Positions 1 through 9,925 of a stretch of DNA of 64,000 nucleotides are shown here, one piece after another. The notes below the pieces were generated by a model that was not told where the DNA came from, ran no database searches, and worked only from the letters and a program-made list of their open reading frames with translations. A program made the translations under genes and the position numbers. Source of the stretch: Umbilicaria muhlenbergii (Eukaryota > Ascomycota > Lecanoromycetes > Umbilicariales > Umbilicariaceae); the NCBI GenBank assembly GCA_000611775.1, contig KK106983.1, positions 93,607 to 157,606 of the forward strand, given 5' to 3'. Numbering within the stretch: the first letter of the stretch is position 1; each line of letters starts with the position of its first letter.

Positions 1-907
1 TTGACCCCCCCCTTGCAACACCCCCTTCTGAAGCGCCGCCACAGCCTTGAATGGCCTTTGTGTTGCTTGAGAGTCTTCCTCAAAGTCTTCCCCGCCCTCC
101 GCCTCCTTCAATTCATTGTTGTCATCATTGTCTTCCTCATCATAAATGTCTGCATCAGAGAAGAGCCTTCTGTTGCTGTTTCACTCCTCAAATCTCTTTG
201 CAGACTCTGTTTGCAGTTGGAGATTGAGGCTTCACTCTGCTTGAGCTGTTTCTTTGTCCATTCGCTGACTGGCGTGCTGTAGGCTCTCAGCGTTCAATGC
301 TGCATTTCATTTGTCAAGTTGTTCTTCTCTCCTACTCAGTTTATCGACTGTTTGTTGAATTGCATGGCTTCAGACAGCTGACGCTCATTGTCTTGCCAGG
401 GTAGTAATCTTTTGATTACAGTTCTTGAACTCTTTGCCTGTTAGGAGGAAGGCGGCGGAGTGGCTGGAAGGGTGGTGAGTGGGTGAAAAGGGGGTCTCAG
501 AGGTGTTGTAGGGGTAGGGCAGGTGTATTGCATTCGTTGCAAGTCTCCTGGTACCACTGTACCCTCAAGCAGGCCTTGGGTGGCTTGGGAGCTTTGCTCC
601 AGGCGCTACATAGCCTCTGGAGAAAGACGCTGGCCCGCGAACAGGGTTCTAGTGGCCAGCGGCAGCAAGGGGGTGCCTGTCGTGAGGCTATTCACGCTCG
701 GCAGTCTTTGATTGTTGTACATATTGCTTTAATTCGTTCAATTGTATCTAGTCTACGTCTATAGCTACTAATAGAGTCCTTGAACTGACGTTGAATTGAG
801 TTCCGCCATGGCTCCATAGTGGGGTCAACCCTATTCACTATTGCCTGATTCGGCCTACATAGTGCTACGTAGCTCGGATGTAGGCTACATCCGAGCTACG
901 TAACACT
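1..907 (-). mobile_element. Degraded Fot1/pogo-like DNA transposon, 3' part (putative)
   Basis: The minus strand of about 1-710 reads as disconnected pieces resembling the C-terminal end of a pogo/Fot1-type transposase: a proline/threonine-rich linker, a glutamine-rich stretch, a coiled-coil-like piece (around 180-450, including the string SEWTKKQLKQSEASISNC) and an acidic tail near 90-170 (DADIYDEEDNDDNNE). Stops and frameshifts are frequent and no intact ORF remains. The catalytic DDE core is not seen, so it either lies beyond the window edge or has been lost. A 47-bp palindrome at 861-907 sits where a terminal repeat would be expected. The family assignment is inference from domain composition only; a decayed host coiled-coil gene is the alternative. 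Confidence 0.35.
861..907. repeat. 47-bp near-perfect palindrome
   Basis: Two 23-base arms (861-883 and 885-907) are reverse complements with one mismatch and a one-base centre. The core of the left arm is TACGTAGCTCGGATGTAG. It borders the transposase-like remnant and could be two abutting terminal inverted repeats left by a transposon. Confidence 0.8.
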
Positions 908-1600
908 AGAAGTACTGACTTTTCGTTATTAAACCTCATTGGTTGCTATTCTATATATGGCTAGCACTACACTACAAAAAAACTGCTAAACGCCCCAAAT
1001 ATTGATCTTTGCACTGCACCGAAACTAGTCACCCACGGCAAGGTGTTCCCAATGCGAACAGGCAATTTCGCGTCGTCTGCTCCCCACGCTTCCTTCGCCC
1101 TATGGCTTGCCCGCCAAACCCAAGAGAGCGACGGTCTCCTTGTCTACCCCAGATTATGCTTAAGATTCCCTCGTAGTCGGGTTGTCGGGAAATGAGTAGA
1201 CAACAGGCCAATCATGCCGCGACATCATCGCTGGCCTAGCGCCCGCTTCTTTCAGTTCATTGTGCTTTGTTGTGGGCCATGGCCCGCTGCTATGGCCCGG
1301 CCGGCCATCTCTCCCCCCAAAGAGAGAGCTTGGCTTCACTCTCCCGCCTTTCTCTCGTGGATCTTGGTCCTTTGTTCTGTTTCCTTCTTCCTCTTTGTTT
1401 TCAAGACTCTACGATTGCTTGACTGCACATCGAATTCCGCTCCTTTATCGCGTTCAGCCGTTCTATCAAGACGTGCATCACTCCCACCGCTTCACTCTTT
1501 CAGCGGGCACTCTTTCAATCAATTAAAACAGTGCACATAGCGGGATAATATCCAAATATAATACCAGACCAGAAGATAATCAGGGCCTATATAATCGACA
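908..1600. other. Intergenic, upstream of the GH17 gene
   Basis: No convincing gene. The stretch is pyrimidine-rich around 1290-1520, as is common in fungal promoters. Short ORFs on both strands show no domain or codon signal. Confidence 0.5.
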
Positions 1601-3216
1601 ATGAAGGGAACTATCTTAGCAGTTGCAGCCTCTGCTCTACTTGGGTCAGCAACTGCCGGATCGCTCCACGAGGGTCGCCATGTGCATCAGGCCTTCCATG
1701 ACCTGCGAAGAGCCCAACCTAGCGGCACGTCCGAAAATGCGACTTGCGGATGTACGATGTATGTGACGACATACTATGGCGAGGCAACTTGTAAGAGTTC
1801 CCTATTCAAATTCAAAATAGAAGACCTTCGAGGGAGCATTAGGGCTTCAACAAAGAAGATAATACTGATGCTTCATCCTTAGTGGTTCAACCTGGGCCGG
1901 CCACCGTTACTGTCTCTCCAACACCGGAAACCTCTTCCTCGTCCTCGTCCTCATCCTCGTCCTCATCCTCCTCTTCATCCTCCTCTTCTTCGACCTCGAC
2001 CTCGAGCTCTCTCACAACCCTAACCACTACCTCCACCACCTCCGATGTATCAACCACTTCAAGCACCCACAGCACCACAAGCACCACCAGCACGCTGGCC
2101 ACCTCATCCTCCTCCGCCGCAGCCCCCAAGTTCTACGAAGTGTCCTCCTCCTCCCCTACCCCTCCTCAATCCTCATCTGGAGGTCCCCCTGCCAACTCCT
2201 CACCCTCGTCTACAAGCACCTTGGCGATCCCATCGTCCTTCGCCGCAGTCCATAAATCCTACCAAGACTCCTCTGCACCCGGGCCCCCTCAATCCTCATC
2301 TGGACCATCCCCCGCCAACCCCTCACCCTCATCTTCCAGCTCCTCCGGCCCCTCGCCCTCCTCGTCCAGTTCCTCCATCTCCTCTCACCCCTCCTCCGCC
2401 CCCATCAGCTCCTCCGGCAACCAATGGTGCATGACCTACTCCCCCTACAACGCCGACTCCACCTGCAAAGACGCCCTCTCCGTCTCCGCCGACGTCCTCT
2501 CCATCGCCACCAAAGGCTTCACCTCCATCCGCCTCTACAGCCCCGACTGCAACGCCCTGCACACCGTCGGCGCCGCCGCCACAACCAACGGTCTCACCCT
2601 CGTCCTCGGCGTCTTCATCTCCGCGACCGGCCTCCCCACCGCCGCCGAGCAACTCCACGCCATCACCACCTGGGCCCGCGGCGACTACCGCGCCGTCGAA
2701 ATGATCGTCATCGGCAACGAAGCCCTCTTCAACGCCTACTGCACCGCCCCCGCCCTCGCCGCCTTCATCGCCTCCGCCCGCTCCACCCTCCGCGCCGCCG
2801 GCTACTCCGGCCCCGTCACCACCACCGAACCCATCAATCTCCTGCAGCACCACGCCCCGACGCTCTGCCCCGTCCTCGACGTCCTCGCCGCCAACATCCA
2901 CCCCTACTTCAACAGCGGGACCGCCGCCGCCGCCGCGGGCGCCTTCGTCGCGGCCTCGCTCGCCGACCTCGCCGCGCTGTGTCCGGGCGGGAAGGAGGCG
3001 TACAATCTGGAGACGGGGTGGCCGCGGGCGGGGATGGCGAACGGGGAGGCGGTGCCGGGGGTGGGGGAGCAGGAGGTGGCGGTTCGGGGCATTCGGGAGG
3101 CGGCGGGCGGGAGGAGCGCGTTTTTTAGTTTCGAGGACGATTTGTGGAAGGAGCCGGGGGAGGGGGGGGTGGAGAGGAGTTGGGGGTGTGGGCAGTTGTT
3201 TGGGGGGGGGAGTTAG
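1601..3216 (+). CDS. btgE: GH17 cell-wall glucanase/transglycosylase (BtgE/Scw family)
   Basis: Two exons: 1601-1790 and 1883-3216 (intron GTAAGA..TTAG), giving about 507 residues. An N-terminal signal peptide (MKGTILAVAASALLGSATAG) is followed by a short Cys-containing segment (ATCGCTMYVTTYYGEAT) typical of fungal BtgE/SCW proteins. Next comes a roughly 200-residue Ser/Thr/Pro-rich linker and then a GH17 catalytic barrel from about residue 235. The acid/base Glu is in VIGNEALFN (about E343) and the nucleophile Glu in YNLETGWPR (about E440). The family is secreted and acts on beta-1,3-glucan in the cell wall. The linker contains a recent internal duplication (2089-2337). No GPI signal is evident at the C-terminus (GQLFGGGS). 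The enzyme class is clear; exact substrate preference is not. Confidence 0.88.
2089..2337 (+). repeat. In-frame tandem duplication in Ser-rich linker
   Basis: Two copies of a roughly 126-bp (42-codon) unit, 2089-2214 and 2215-2337. Both read Ser-Thr-Leu-Ala..., then Pro-Pro-Gln-Ser-Ser-Ser-Gly, then Pro-Ala-Asn. They lie inside the linker of the GH17 gene and lengthen the spacer that displays the enzyme in the wall. Confidence 0.7.
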
Positions 3217-3648
3217 GTGGATGGGGGGGCGGGAGGAAGGATGGGGTGAGAGCGAGAAGAACGGCGGTGGGGGGCGAGGAAAGAGGTGACGGAAGGAGGG
3301 GGGGAAGGTATGAGGGGAAGGAGAAAGGCGAGGGTGATAGAGAGCTGGCTCTTGGTATAGGAGAAGACGGGTGTTGTTTGGAGATCGCGGACGGCTATGA
3401 TTGGATACTTTTTGCACAACGGTGTGAATATGATGGAATGGGTTGGGTTGGGATAGTGAGCGAGATTCCATTCGTGTGAGATACTTCATCTGTACTTTGA
3501 TATCACCGTGGACTTTTGATCTGACGTAACTGCTAGTGTGCAAATGCTTTGCTTTCCGCAGTCAGCAGTGAGTGTCGTGAAGCCCCGTCTATGCTATTCG
3601 ATAGCCAGCTACAATCGCTTTTGTGTCTTCTTCAGAACCTTCCCTCCC
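3217..3648. other. Convergent intergenic region, G-rich
   Basis: Lies between the 3' ends of the GH17 gene and the minus-strand Gly-rich gene. Strong purine bias with G runs at 3160-3310. No gene seen. Confidence 0.5.
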
Positions 3649-4721
3649 TCACATGAACTTGCTCGCCATACCCATCAAGCCGCCCATCCCTCCACCGCCT
3701 CCGCCCATCTGGCTCTTCATGTACATTTTCATCGCTGTCTCCGCGGCAGAATTGACAGCGCTCTGTTTACTAGCACCCGAGTTCTATGGCATCGAGAAGT
3801 TAGGGATACAATTAGCCACAGTCTCCCTACCAATCCACCACAGAGGAAGTCTCCAAAGAGAAAAAGAGAAAAACTCACCACATTCCCCTGCGCGCTCTGC
3901 TGATCGAACAATTTACTCGCCTGCGCCATCGCCATCCCCACAAACGCACTCTGACTATTTCCACTGCCCTGACTCCCCTGCCCCCCCTGCCCCGCCCCAC
4001 CCCCCGTAAACATCTTCAACGCCTGCATCGCCGCGCCCGCGCCGACCGTCTGGCTCGAATGCTGCTGGCCCTGCCCGCCACCGCCATACATAGCCTGGTG
4101 GGCATTGACGGCCTGCTGCTCGTCGAGGTCGCCGTTTTGGCCCCCGCCGCCGCCGGTAATGTGCGAGAGGGCGGAGCTGAAGAGCGAGGAGTCGGACGAG
4201 GAGCCGGCGTGTTGTTGGGCGTGTTGCATGACGGAGTCGTTGTCCATGCCGCCGTAGTTGCCTTGGTTACCACCGCCGCCGTAGCCGCCTTGGTTGCCGC
4301 CGCCATAGCCACCTTCTTGTCGGCCGTGGTGGGAGTCGTTCCCGCCCATGCCTAGCATGCCGCCTAGCATGCCTCCCATTCCAGAGCCGCCCTGTGCGGA
4401 TCCTCCTCCCCCATAGCCGCCTTGTTGGTCGCCGTAGCCGCCTTCGCCACCTTCGGGACGTCTGTGGTGGCCTTCGCCTCCATATCCGCCCTGCTGTCCG
4501 TAGTTGTCGTCGTTACGGCCTCCGCCGCCGTAGCCCTGGCCTTGTCCGCCTCCGTAGCCGCCTTGTTGCTGGCCGCCGTACTGGTCGCCTCGTCCGTAGC
4601 CGCCTTGTTGTTGGCCGTATTGGTCGTCTTGGCCGCCGTATTCTTGACCACGTCCTTCGTGGCGACGGCCTTCGCCTCCGCCGTAGTTACCGCCTTGCTG
4701 GTCGTAGTCGTTGTAAGACAT
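3649..4721 (-). CDS. Gly/Gln/Tyr-rich 'beta-flanking' protein (DUF7721-like)
   Basis: Two exons on the minus strand: 4721-3879 and 3783-3649, with a 95-bp intron (GTGAGT..ATAG), giving about 325 residues. The N-terminal half (MSYNDYDQQGGNYGGGEGRR onward) is a low-complexity GGYGGQQQ region of prion-like composition. The C-terminal half is more structured (HAGSSSDSSLFSSALSHI; DEQQAVNAHQAMYG; GAGAAMQALKMFTGG; ending GLMGMASKFM). This helical C-terminal part matches the conserved portion of fungal proteins annotated 'beta-flanking protein'. Function is not established. The C-terminal exon has 44 codons and is needed for the conserved end. It shares the 4722-5560 promoter region with the dehydrogenase. 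Confidence 0.8.
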
Positions 4722-5560
4722 GGTTGGGGACTGGCTGGATGTTTGACCGGGTGGTCAGTTGGGCCTTGAGCTTTGTTGTCTAGCTGGTATGGAGGACTGG
4801 GAAACTCGCATTGGTTGTTGTCGAAGATTGAGAAAATGTGGGATTGGAAGGGAATCGGAAAGTGGTTGATGCAAGGGAGAGGCCTGGTATATGAACGAGG
4901 GCAGGCTTGGTGGGGCAGGCGGCAGCGATGAGATCACGCCAAGACTACGGCAGCTTCCAAGTTTCAGGGTCTTGCCATTTCTTCCCCTCCACTCAGACTA
5001 TTGTCCGCAGCTGGTGCAGAGCATGAAGAGCTTGCCTGAAGAGCTTGCTTGAAGAGCTTGCTTGGAGTAGGATGACGAAGCAGGAGCGACTTCATAGATC
5101 TCCCAGTCAAGATAGAGGACAGGTAGGTATTCATTAAGAGGCTCCAGCTGCTACAACCTATGACGTAGCCATGTCACGTACGAGGTCCACCCAAGTACAA
5201 GACACACTGAAGGTCCTCGTGTGCGTTTCAGGACGAGATATTCCGTGGGCGTTCTCGATCATGGATATTCCGCCGATAGGACAGCCCCATGCTTGAACAT
5301 GAGCTATTTCCTCGTACATACCTTAGCTGCCATGCTCCCTTTAAGGAAGCTGGAGCACCCCAAGGGGGCCGATTGCTTATCGATCAAGACCTCGGCCCCT
5401 CACGTAAGCTCGCTCCTCCAGCATAATAAAAATCCAGCCAGCCTTGCCCTCTCGTGCCCTCTTCCTTCTAAAGCTCCAGTCTCTCTGGGATCGATCTCAG
5501 ATCGATCCATAAGCCACAATAGCTACCTCACGCCTGACCCAACTTGCTTCCTCTATCGCA
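4722..5560. promoter_or_regulatory. Divergent promoter region
   Basis: An 839-bp gap between two divergently transcribed genes. It contains a 13-bp tandem repeat at 5024-5062 and pyrimidine-rich tracts just upstream of 5561. No ORF with coding character. Confidence 0.45.
5024..5062 (+). repeat. 13-bp tandem repeat, three copies
   Basis: Three head-to-tail copies of TGAAGAGCTTGCY in the divergent promoter region. Confidence 0.8.
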
Positions 5561-6851
5561 ATGGGAGGGGGACCAGACCGCAAACCCGAGCACCTGCTCG
5601 TAATCCTGCCCTTCCCAGAACCGACGGAGATTTTCGATCGGATTAGAAAGAAGCATCCCAATATCAAAATCACGTTCCGCATGCTATTATATAGTGATAC
5701 TCCTTGGGAGGCTCGGGAAGTAATCCCTAAAGGTGGGTTGGACAGGTGTCGATGCAGGACCGGATATCCGAACCGCGCCTATGAAAGCGACGGAATGCTA
5801 ACATAGTATTCGTCGAGGATAGAAATATACCACGATGCTACTATTCTTGCCACCCTCTCAGCTCTTCCTCCTTCACCGGAAGATTGTCCCAACCTTCGTA
5901 AGGCTCTTTTCGATCCAGCCCCCTGCTCTCCTTCTCCAATTCAAGAACTGCTTCCACTAATTCACCACGTCTACAGATCTTATCCATGTCTTCTCCGCCG
6001 GCACGAACCACCTGGAAGACTCACCCATCTACACCTCGACCTCCATCCCCCTAACGACCTCCTCCGGCATCCACGGCCCCCAAATCTCCGAATGGGTCCT
6101 GCTCACCGCCCTCGTCCACTCGCACCACTACAACAAATTGCACGACTGGCAACGGGCGCACAAATGGGGAAAAGGTGAAGACAAAGCCGAAAACCTCCGC
6201 AGCATCCGCGACAACGTAGGCCAGCGCCTCGGCGTCCTCGGCTACGGAAGTATCGGCCGGCAAGTCGGCCGCGTAGCTAAAGCGATGGGCATGGACGTGA
6301 TAGCATACACGGCCACTCCCCGAGAAACACCCGAGTCGAAAACAGACCATGGCTTCATTGTGCCGGGCACCGGCGACCCGGACGGCTCTATCCCCAGCGC
6401 ATGGTACGGCGGCATGGACAAGAAGTCACTGCACAATTTCCTATCGCAAGACATCGATCAGCTGCTCATCAGCGTGCCTCTGACGAAAGAAACGAGGCAC
6501 TTCCTCGGCGCCGAGGAGTTCGAGATTCTCGGCAATCGTAAGGCTTTCATCTCGAACATCAGTCGCGGCCAGATTGTCGACCAAGACGCTCTCATCTCCG
6601 CTTTGGAAGAGGGGGCCAAGGGCGACGCAAAAAGCGGACTTAGGGGCGCGGCGCTGGATGTGACGGATCCAGAGCCTTTGCCAAAGGACCATCCGCTGTG
6701 GGATGCGCCGAATTGTATCTTGACACCGCACATCAGCGGGCTGGGAACGGCGTATGTGGATCGGGCGTTTCAAGTACTGGAGGTGAATCTGGAGAGGATG
6801 GAGAAGGGGGAGAAGTTGATCAATCTTGTGGATCGGAAGAGAGGATACTGA
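5561..6851 (+). CDS. D-isomer-specific 2-hydroxyacid dehydrogenase
   Basis: Three exons: 5561-5732, 5823-5897 and 5977-6851, giving 373 residues. The joins keep frame (IPK-EIYHDATILAT and CPNL-HLIHVFSAGTNHL). The NAD-binding Rossmann motif is VLGYGSIGRQVG. The catalytic triad is visible: Arg in NISRGQIVD (about R279), Glu in DVTDPEPLP (about E315) and His in LTPHISG (about H334), with the usual Glu-His spacing of 19. The family reduces 2-keto acids (such as glyoxylate or hydroxypyruvate) with NAD(P)H. No targeting peptide is obvious, so it is probably cytosolic. Substrate cannot be read from sequence. The first exon has the short N-terminal strand typical of the family. Confidence 0.9.
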
Positions 6852-7166
6852 GGGGTGTGTTGCGGGAGGAAGACCATGTGTGGGATAGAGTAGGCGAGCC
6901 TCCGATATGTTAGGATCGTCTTGGGCGTGATAGACTCAGGAGTTTAAGTAGAGCTTGGAAGGAGCCTCAATGACACCGGCTCCGCACTCTCCGTATCTTC
7001 ATATTTTATCGTCAGCAGGAGATATGTAGCTTAGGCTAGCGAGATGAAATAGGATTCCTCAAGTCGAAAAACTTGCCCGGGGCGTCGCTACCTTGCGGTT
7101 GTTGGAACCACGCTGGAGCCACCGAACGATCCGGCATTCAGGCTATTGTAGAGGGGGGGTGTGTGA
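6852..7166. other. Intergenic
   Basis: The 3' flank of the dehydrogenase gene. Nothing recognisable before the repeat array starts. Confidence 0.5.
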
Positions 7167-7625
7167 CTGTCCGATGTAACACCGAGACAGACCACAAAGG
7201 GGAAGCAGTAAGGCACCGGGCAGAGCCACGGTACAAAACAAAAACAAGACGAACAAGAGCACCACACACACGTCAAGCCTGTCCGATGTAGCACCGAGAC
7301 AGAGCAAGACCCACGAGTGTTCGATGTATCACTGAGACGACACCGCGAAAGGGAGAGAGAATGGCGCCGGGCAGAACCACAGTATAAAAACAAAAACATG
7401 AAGAACGAAGTCAAGCCTGTCCGATGTAACACCGAGACAGGACCGCGAACGCAACAAAAAGAAGGCACCGGGCTAAGCCACGGTGTACAACACCAACAAA
7501 AACGACCACAACAACAAGAACCACGAAGTCAAGCCTGTCCGATGCACCACCGAAACAGCGCAAGACCAAACGGCACGAACAGGAAAAACCAACGGGGGCA
7601 CACCGGGCTAAGCCACGGTCCCACA
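7167..7625 (+). repeat. Two-hairpin repeat array A (five units)
   Basis: Five units start at about 7167, 7279, 7317, 7417 and 7535. Each full unit has box A, CTGTCCGATGTARCACCGAG followed by ACAG, whose ends (CTGTC/GACAG) can pair. Most also have box B, CACCGGGCTAAGCCACGGTG or a variant, whose halves (ACCG/CGGT and GGC/GCC) can pair. The units are joined by A/C-rich spacers and most end in GTCAAGC. The second unit is short and lacks box B. The same unit recurs at 16418-16755. Only short ORFs cross the array and they show no conserved domain. Confidence 0.85.
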
Positions 7626-7846
7626 ACGGAAGAAAGAAAGAGGAAGAGAAAATGGCGATCGGGTGGGGGATTACAGTCCTGAGATTGCGGGATTTATCTG
7701 CCGCATTCACTGCCTCGACGTACGCGTACGCGCGTACGGGCTTCATTCACATCGACACTTCACGGCGCGTTGGGCAGGAATGCCTCCGGGGGGCTCCACT
7801 TCGCTAGCTTAGGCCGCAGAGGCGGTGCGCAGTTGATGGAGGGGAG

Positions 7847-8408
7847 TTGGATAGCTATGCCGCTCCCTACTGCTATACTTACCGCGGACGTCTCATAGCC
7901 AGGTTCAAGTACCTAGCTATGCTATTGGACGACACTGGCGAATACCGCTTCCCTGATACAGACCTACGAAGGGCAGTGGATAACTACGATAAGTGGATAA
8001 AGGGAGTTAAGGAAAACGCCGGCGTAAATGTGGATGGAAAGGAACGGATCTGCCTTCCCAAGGCAATTGACGACCTTCATGGCACTACGGCTGGTAGTTC
8101 CACGCGCGGAAGATTCAAGAAAGCTCTGGACACTGAGGAGGGGCGGACTCTGAGGAAAATGCTAAAAGATGGACCTCCTCCATCACGCATATTTTGATAC
8201 AGGACCTCTCAAGTTGGGAGCGGCTCAGGCAGCTTTGAAAGTCAACTCAAAGACCGGGAAGCCTGTGCCTCATAAACGCATCAAAGAGGCGAGGAGATGT
8301 GTCAACGACGCCTTAATGAAAGCCAAGAGGCGCGAAGCTGAGGCTGCCAACCACGAATTTGAGGTATCTAGGAAGCTCCAGATGGAACGACAAGAATGGG
8401 AGAGCTGA
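7847..8408 (+). pseudogene. Orphan ORF pair beside repeat array, possibly one broken gene
   Basis: Not recognised. The first reading frame (7847-8197) encodes about 115 residues starting near LDSYAAPYCYTYRGRLIARF and containing DNYDKWIKGVKENAGVNVDG. An overlapping second frame (8169-8408) continues as a charged helical segment (KEARRCVNDALMKAKRREAE) ending at a TGA. The first frame has no in-frame ATG near its start and the two frames overlap by 29 bases. This suggests a frameshifted or truncated gene, or an unrecognised intron. Composition is coding-like (lysine and arginine-rich, even codon use). It lies directly downstream of repeat array A. No known domain was seen. Confidence 0.35.
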
Positions 8409-9925
8409 TGCGATGGCTGCGGGAAGCTTCGGCGGGGAGGATGGGGGCCATAAGGTGGGGTAAGGGGGGCCAGGCGACGGTCTAGCTGACTGGTGTTGGT
8501 GAAGTGTTGGGCAGGCAGGGTGACTGCCCCGTGGAGCTCTGATCCAACTATGCTGGCTTCGAGACGAAGTAAGTGGCACTCCCCAGCTGGGGGCCCTCTT
8601 GATGGCATACCGGGAATGGCATGATGGAGCCTCGGAGCCTCGTTTGGTAGATATGCATGCCTCGTACTATGCGTGTCATGAAATGCCCTGAGGAATCTGT
8701 AGTGGTTGTTGAGCAGCTGAAGGGATTCCCCGCGGTGAATGACAGCCACTTATCTTGTCCACACGTTTGCATCTCGACTGCTCGTTCAACTGTACCTTGG
8801 ACTGAAACTATATCCAAGGGTTTGCCGAGGGGCCACCGGGCCTCAATTAGGACGCACGGGTTCGCAAAAGGTCTTCCCTGGATCGGTCTGAATGGCCGTG
8901 AGGAGATACCACCCCGCTGAACCGCATGGGTACTGCTTCGGAGCAGTAATCCGGAGTATCGACGAAGGGCTGACGGTTCGCAAACCCCCGTTCCATCAAC
9001 AACTACTGCGGCTTTTTTCGCGCTTCCGAGGACCGCCCTGACCCCCATATATTAAACTTGGGGACATTCGTAAGGCTTATAGGTCAGAATGTTGAGCATG
9101 TAAAGATGATGGCTCGGGGCTCGCCAGAGCGGACTTAAGCAGTACAGAAGATACGGTGTCGTTGGCGGGGAATTTCTAGGGTAGTGCGGGATTGATGCGG
9201 GGGCATTTGGTGCATGTGGTAATCTCCTTAACTTAACATTCTTTCGATCTCGGTCCTTCCGATCTTGGTAGTGGGGTAGGGATGATGTAGTGGGGGTGTA
9301 ATAGCAACCCAGGCGTTACTTATTTGTAAGAGGGACGGCAAACCTAGATCCTGTTCTCAATGACCTGGTTTAGCGAATGAGCATTGCTGGAGTGTCCGGT
9401 ACAGTTGCTTTCCTTGTTCGTATCGTTCTACTCGAGTCAGCTTGCTTTGGCGAGCCCCCTAATGATATGGTTTGGTGGAAAGCCTGACCGCAGACGATTG
9501 CCTGACCGGCTGAGTGAGGACGGTTGAGTGGGCGTTGTTAAAGGCTGTGACGCCCGTGTATCAAGGTGAGGCAAGATTGTGTAAAGCAAAATGAAGGATA
9601 AAAGAAGGATAGAAGAAGGATTGAAGAATTGAAGAAGGATAGAAGAAGGATAGAATATAAATAGAAGAAGAATAGTATATGAATGAAAGAAGGATAGAGG
9701 ATGGATAGAAGAAGGATTGAAGAAGAATCCGAAGAGGATTGAAGAGAAACGGTTCACAAAAGTTCATGTTTTTTCTTTTGACTTAAGCTGCATTCTCTTA
9801 CATCCATTGACCTAGAACTCAAGCCCTGGCATAGACAATAGAGTCTCGCAAGCCGCCCGAACTATGTATTCCTAGTAGAGCAAGCAGCGCCCAGGATCCT
9901 CTCTCAGTCTCACAGAACCTCTGCA
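8409..9925. other. Gene-poor stretch
   Basis: About 1.5 kb without a recognisable gene. An ORF on each strand at 8548-9048 and 8657-8920 overlap each other and show no domain. The right part holds a purine-rich microsatellite at 9596-9742. Confidence 0.45.
9596..9742 (+). repeat. GAAGGATAGAA-type microsatellite
   Basis: Degenerate tandem repeats of GAAGAAGGATAGAA and GAAGGATTGAA over about 150 bp. Almost all purine on the plus strand. Confidence 0.8.

Noticed and set aside
2329-3543. A 404-residue minus-strand ORF opposite the GH17 gene
   Set aside because: It is Pro/Gly/Arg low complexity produced by the C-rich codons of the real gene on the plus strand.
7167-7625. CRISPR-like spaced repeats
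   Set aside because: Eukaryotic context, degenerate repeats, unequal spacing and no cas genes.
8548-9048. A 166-residue minus-strand ORF
   Set aside because: No domain and an overlapping ORF on the other strand; nothing supports either.
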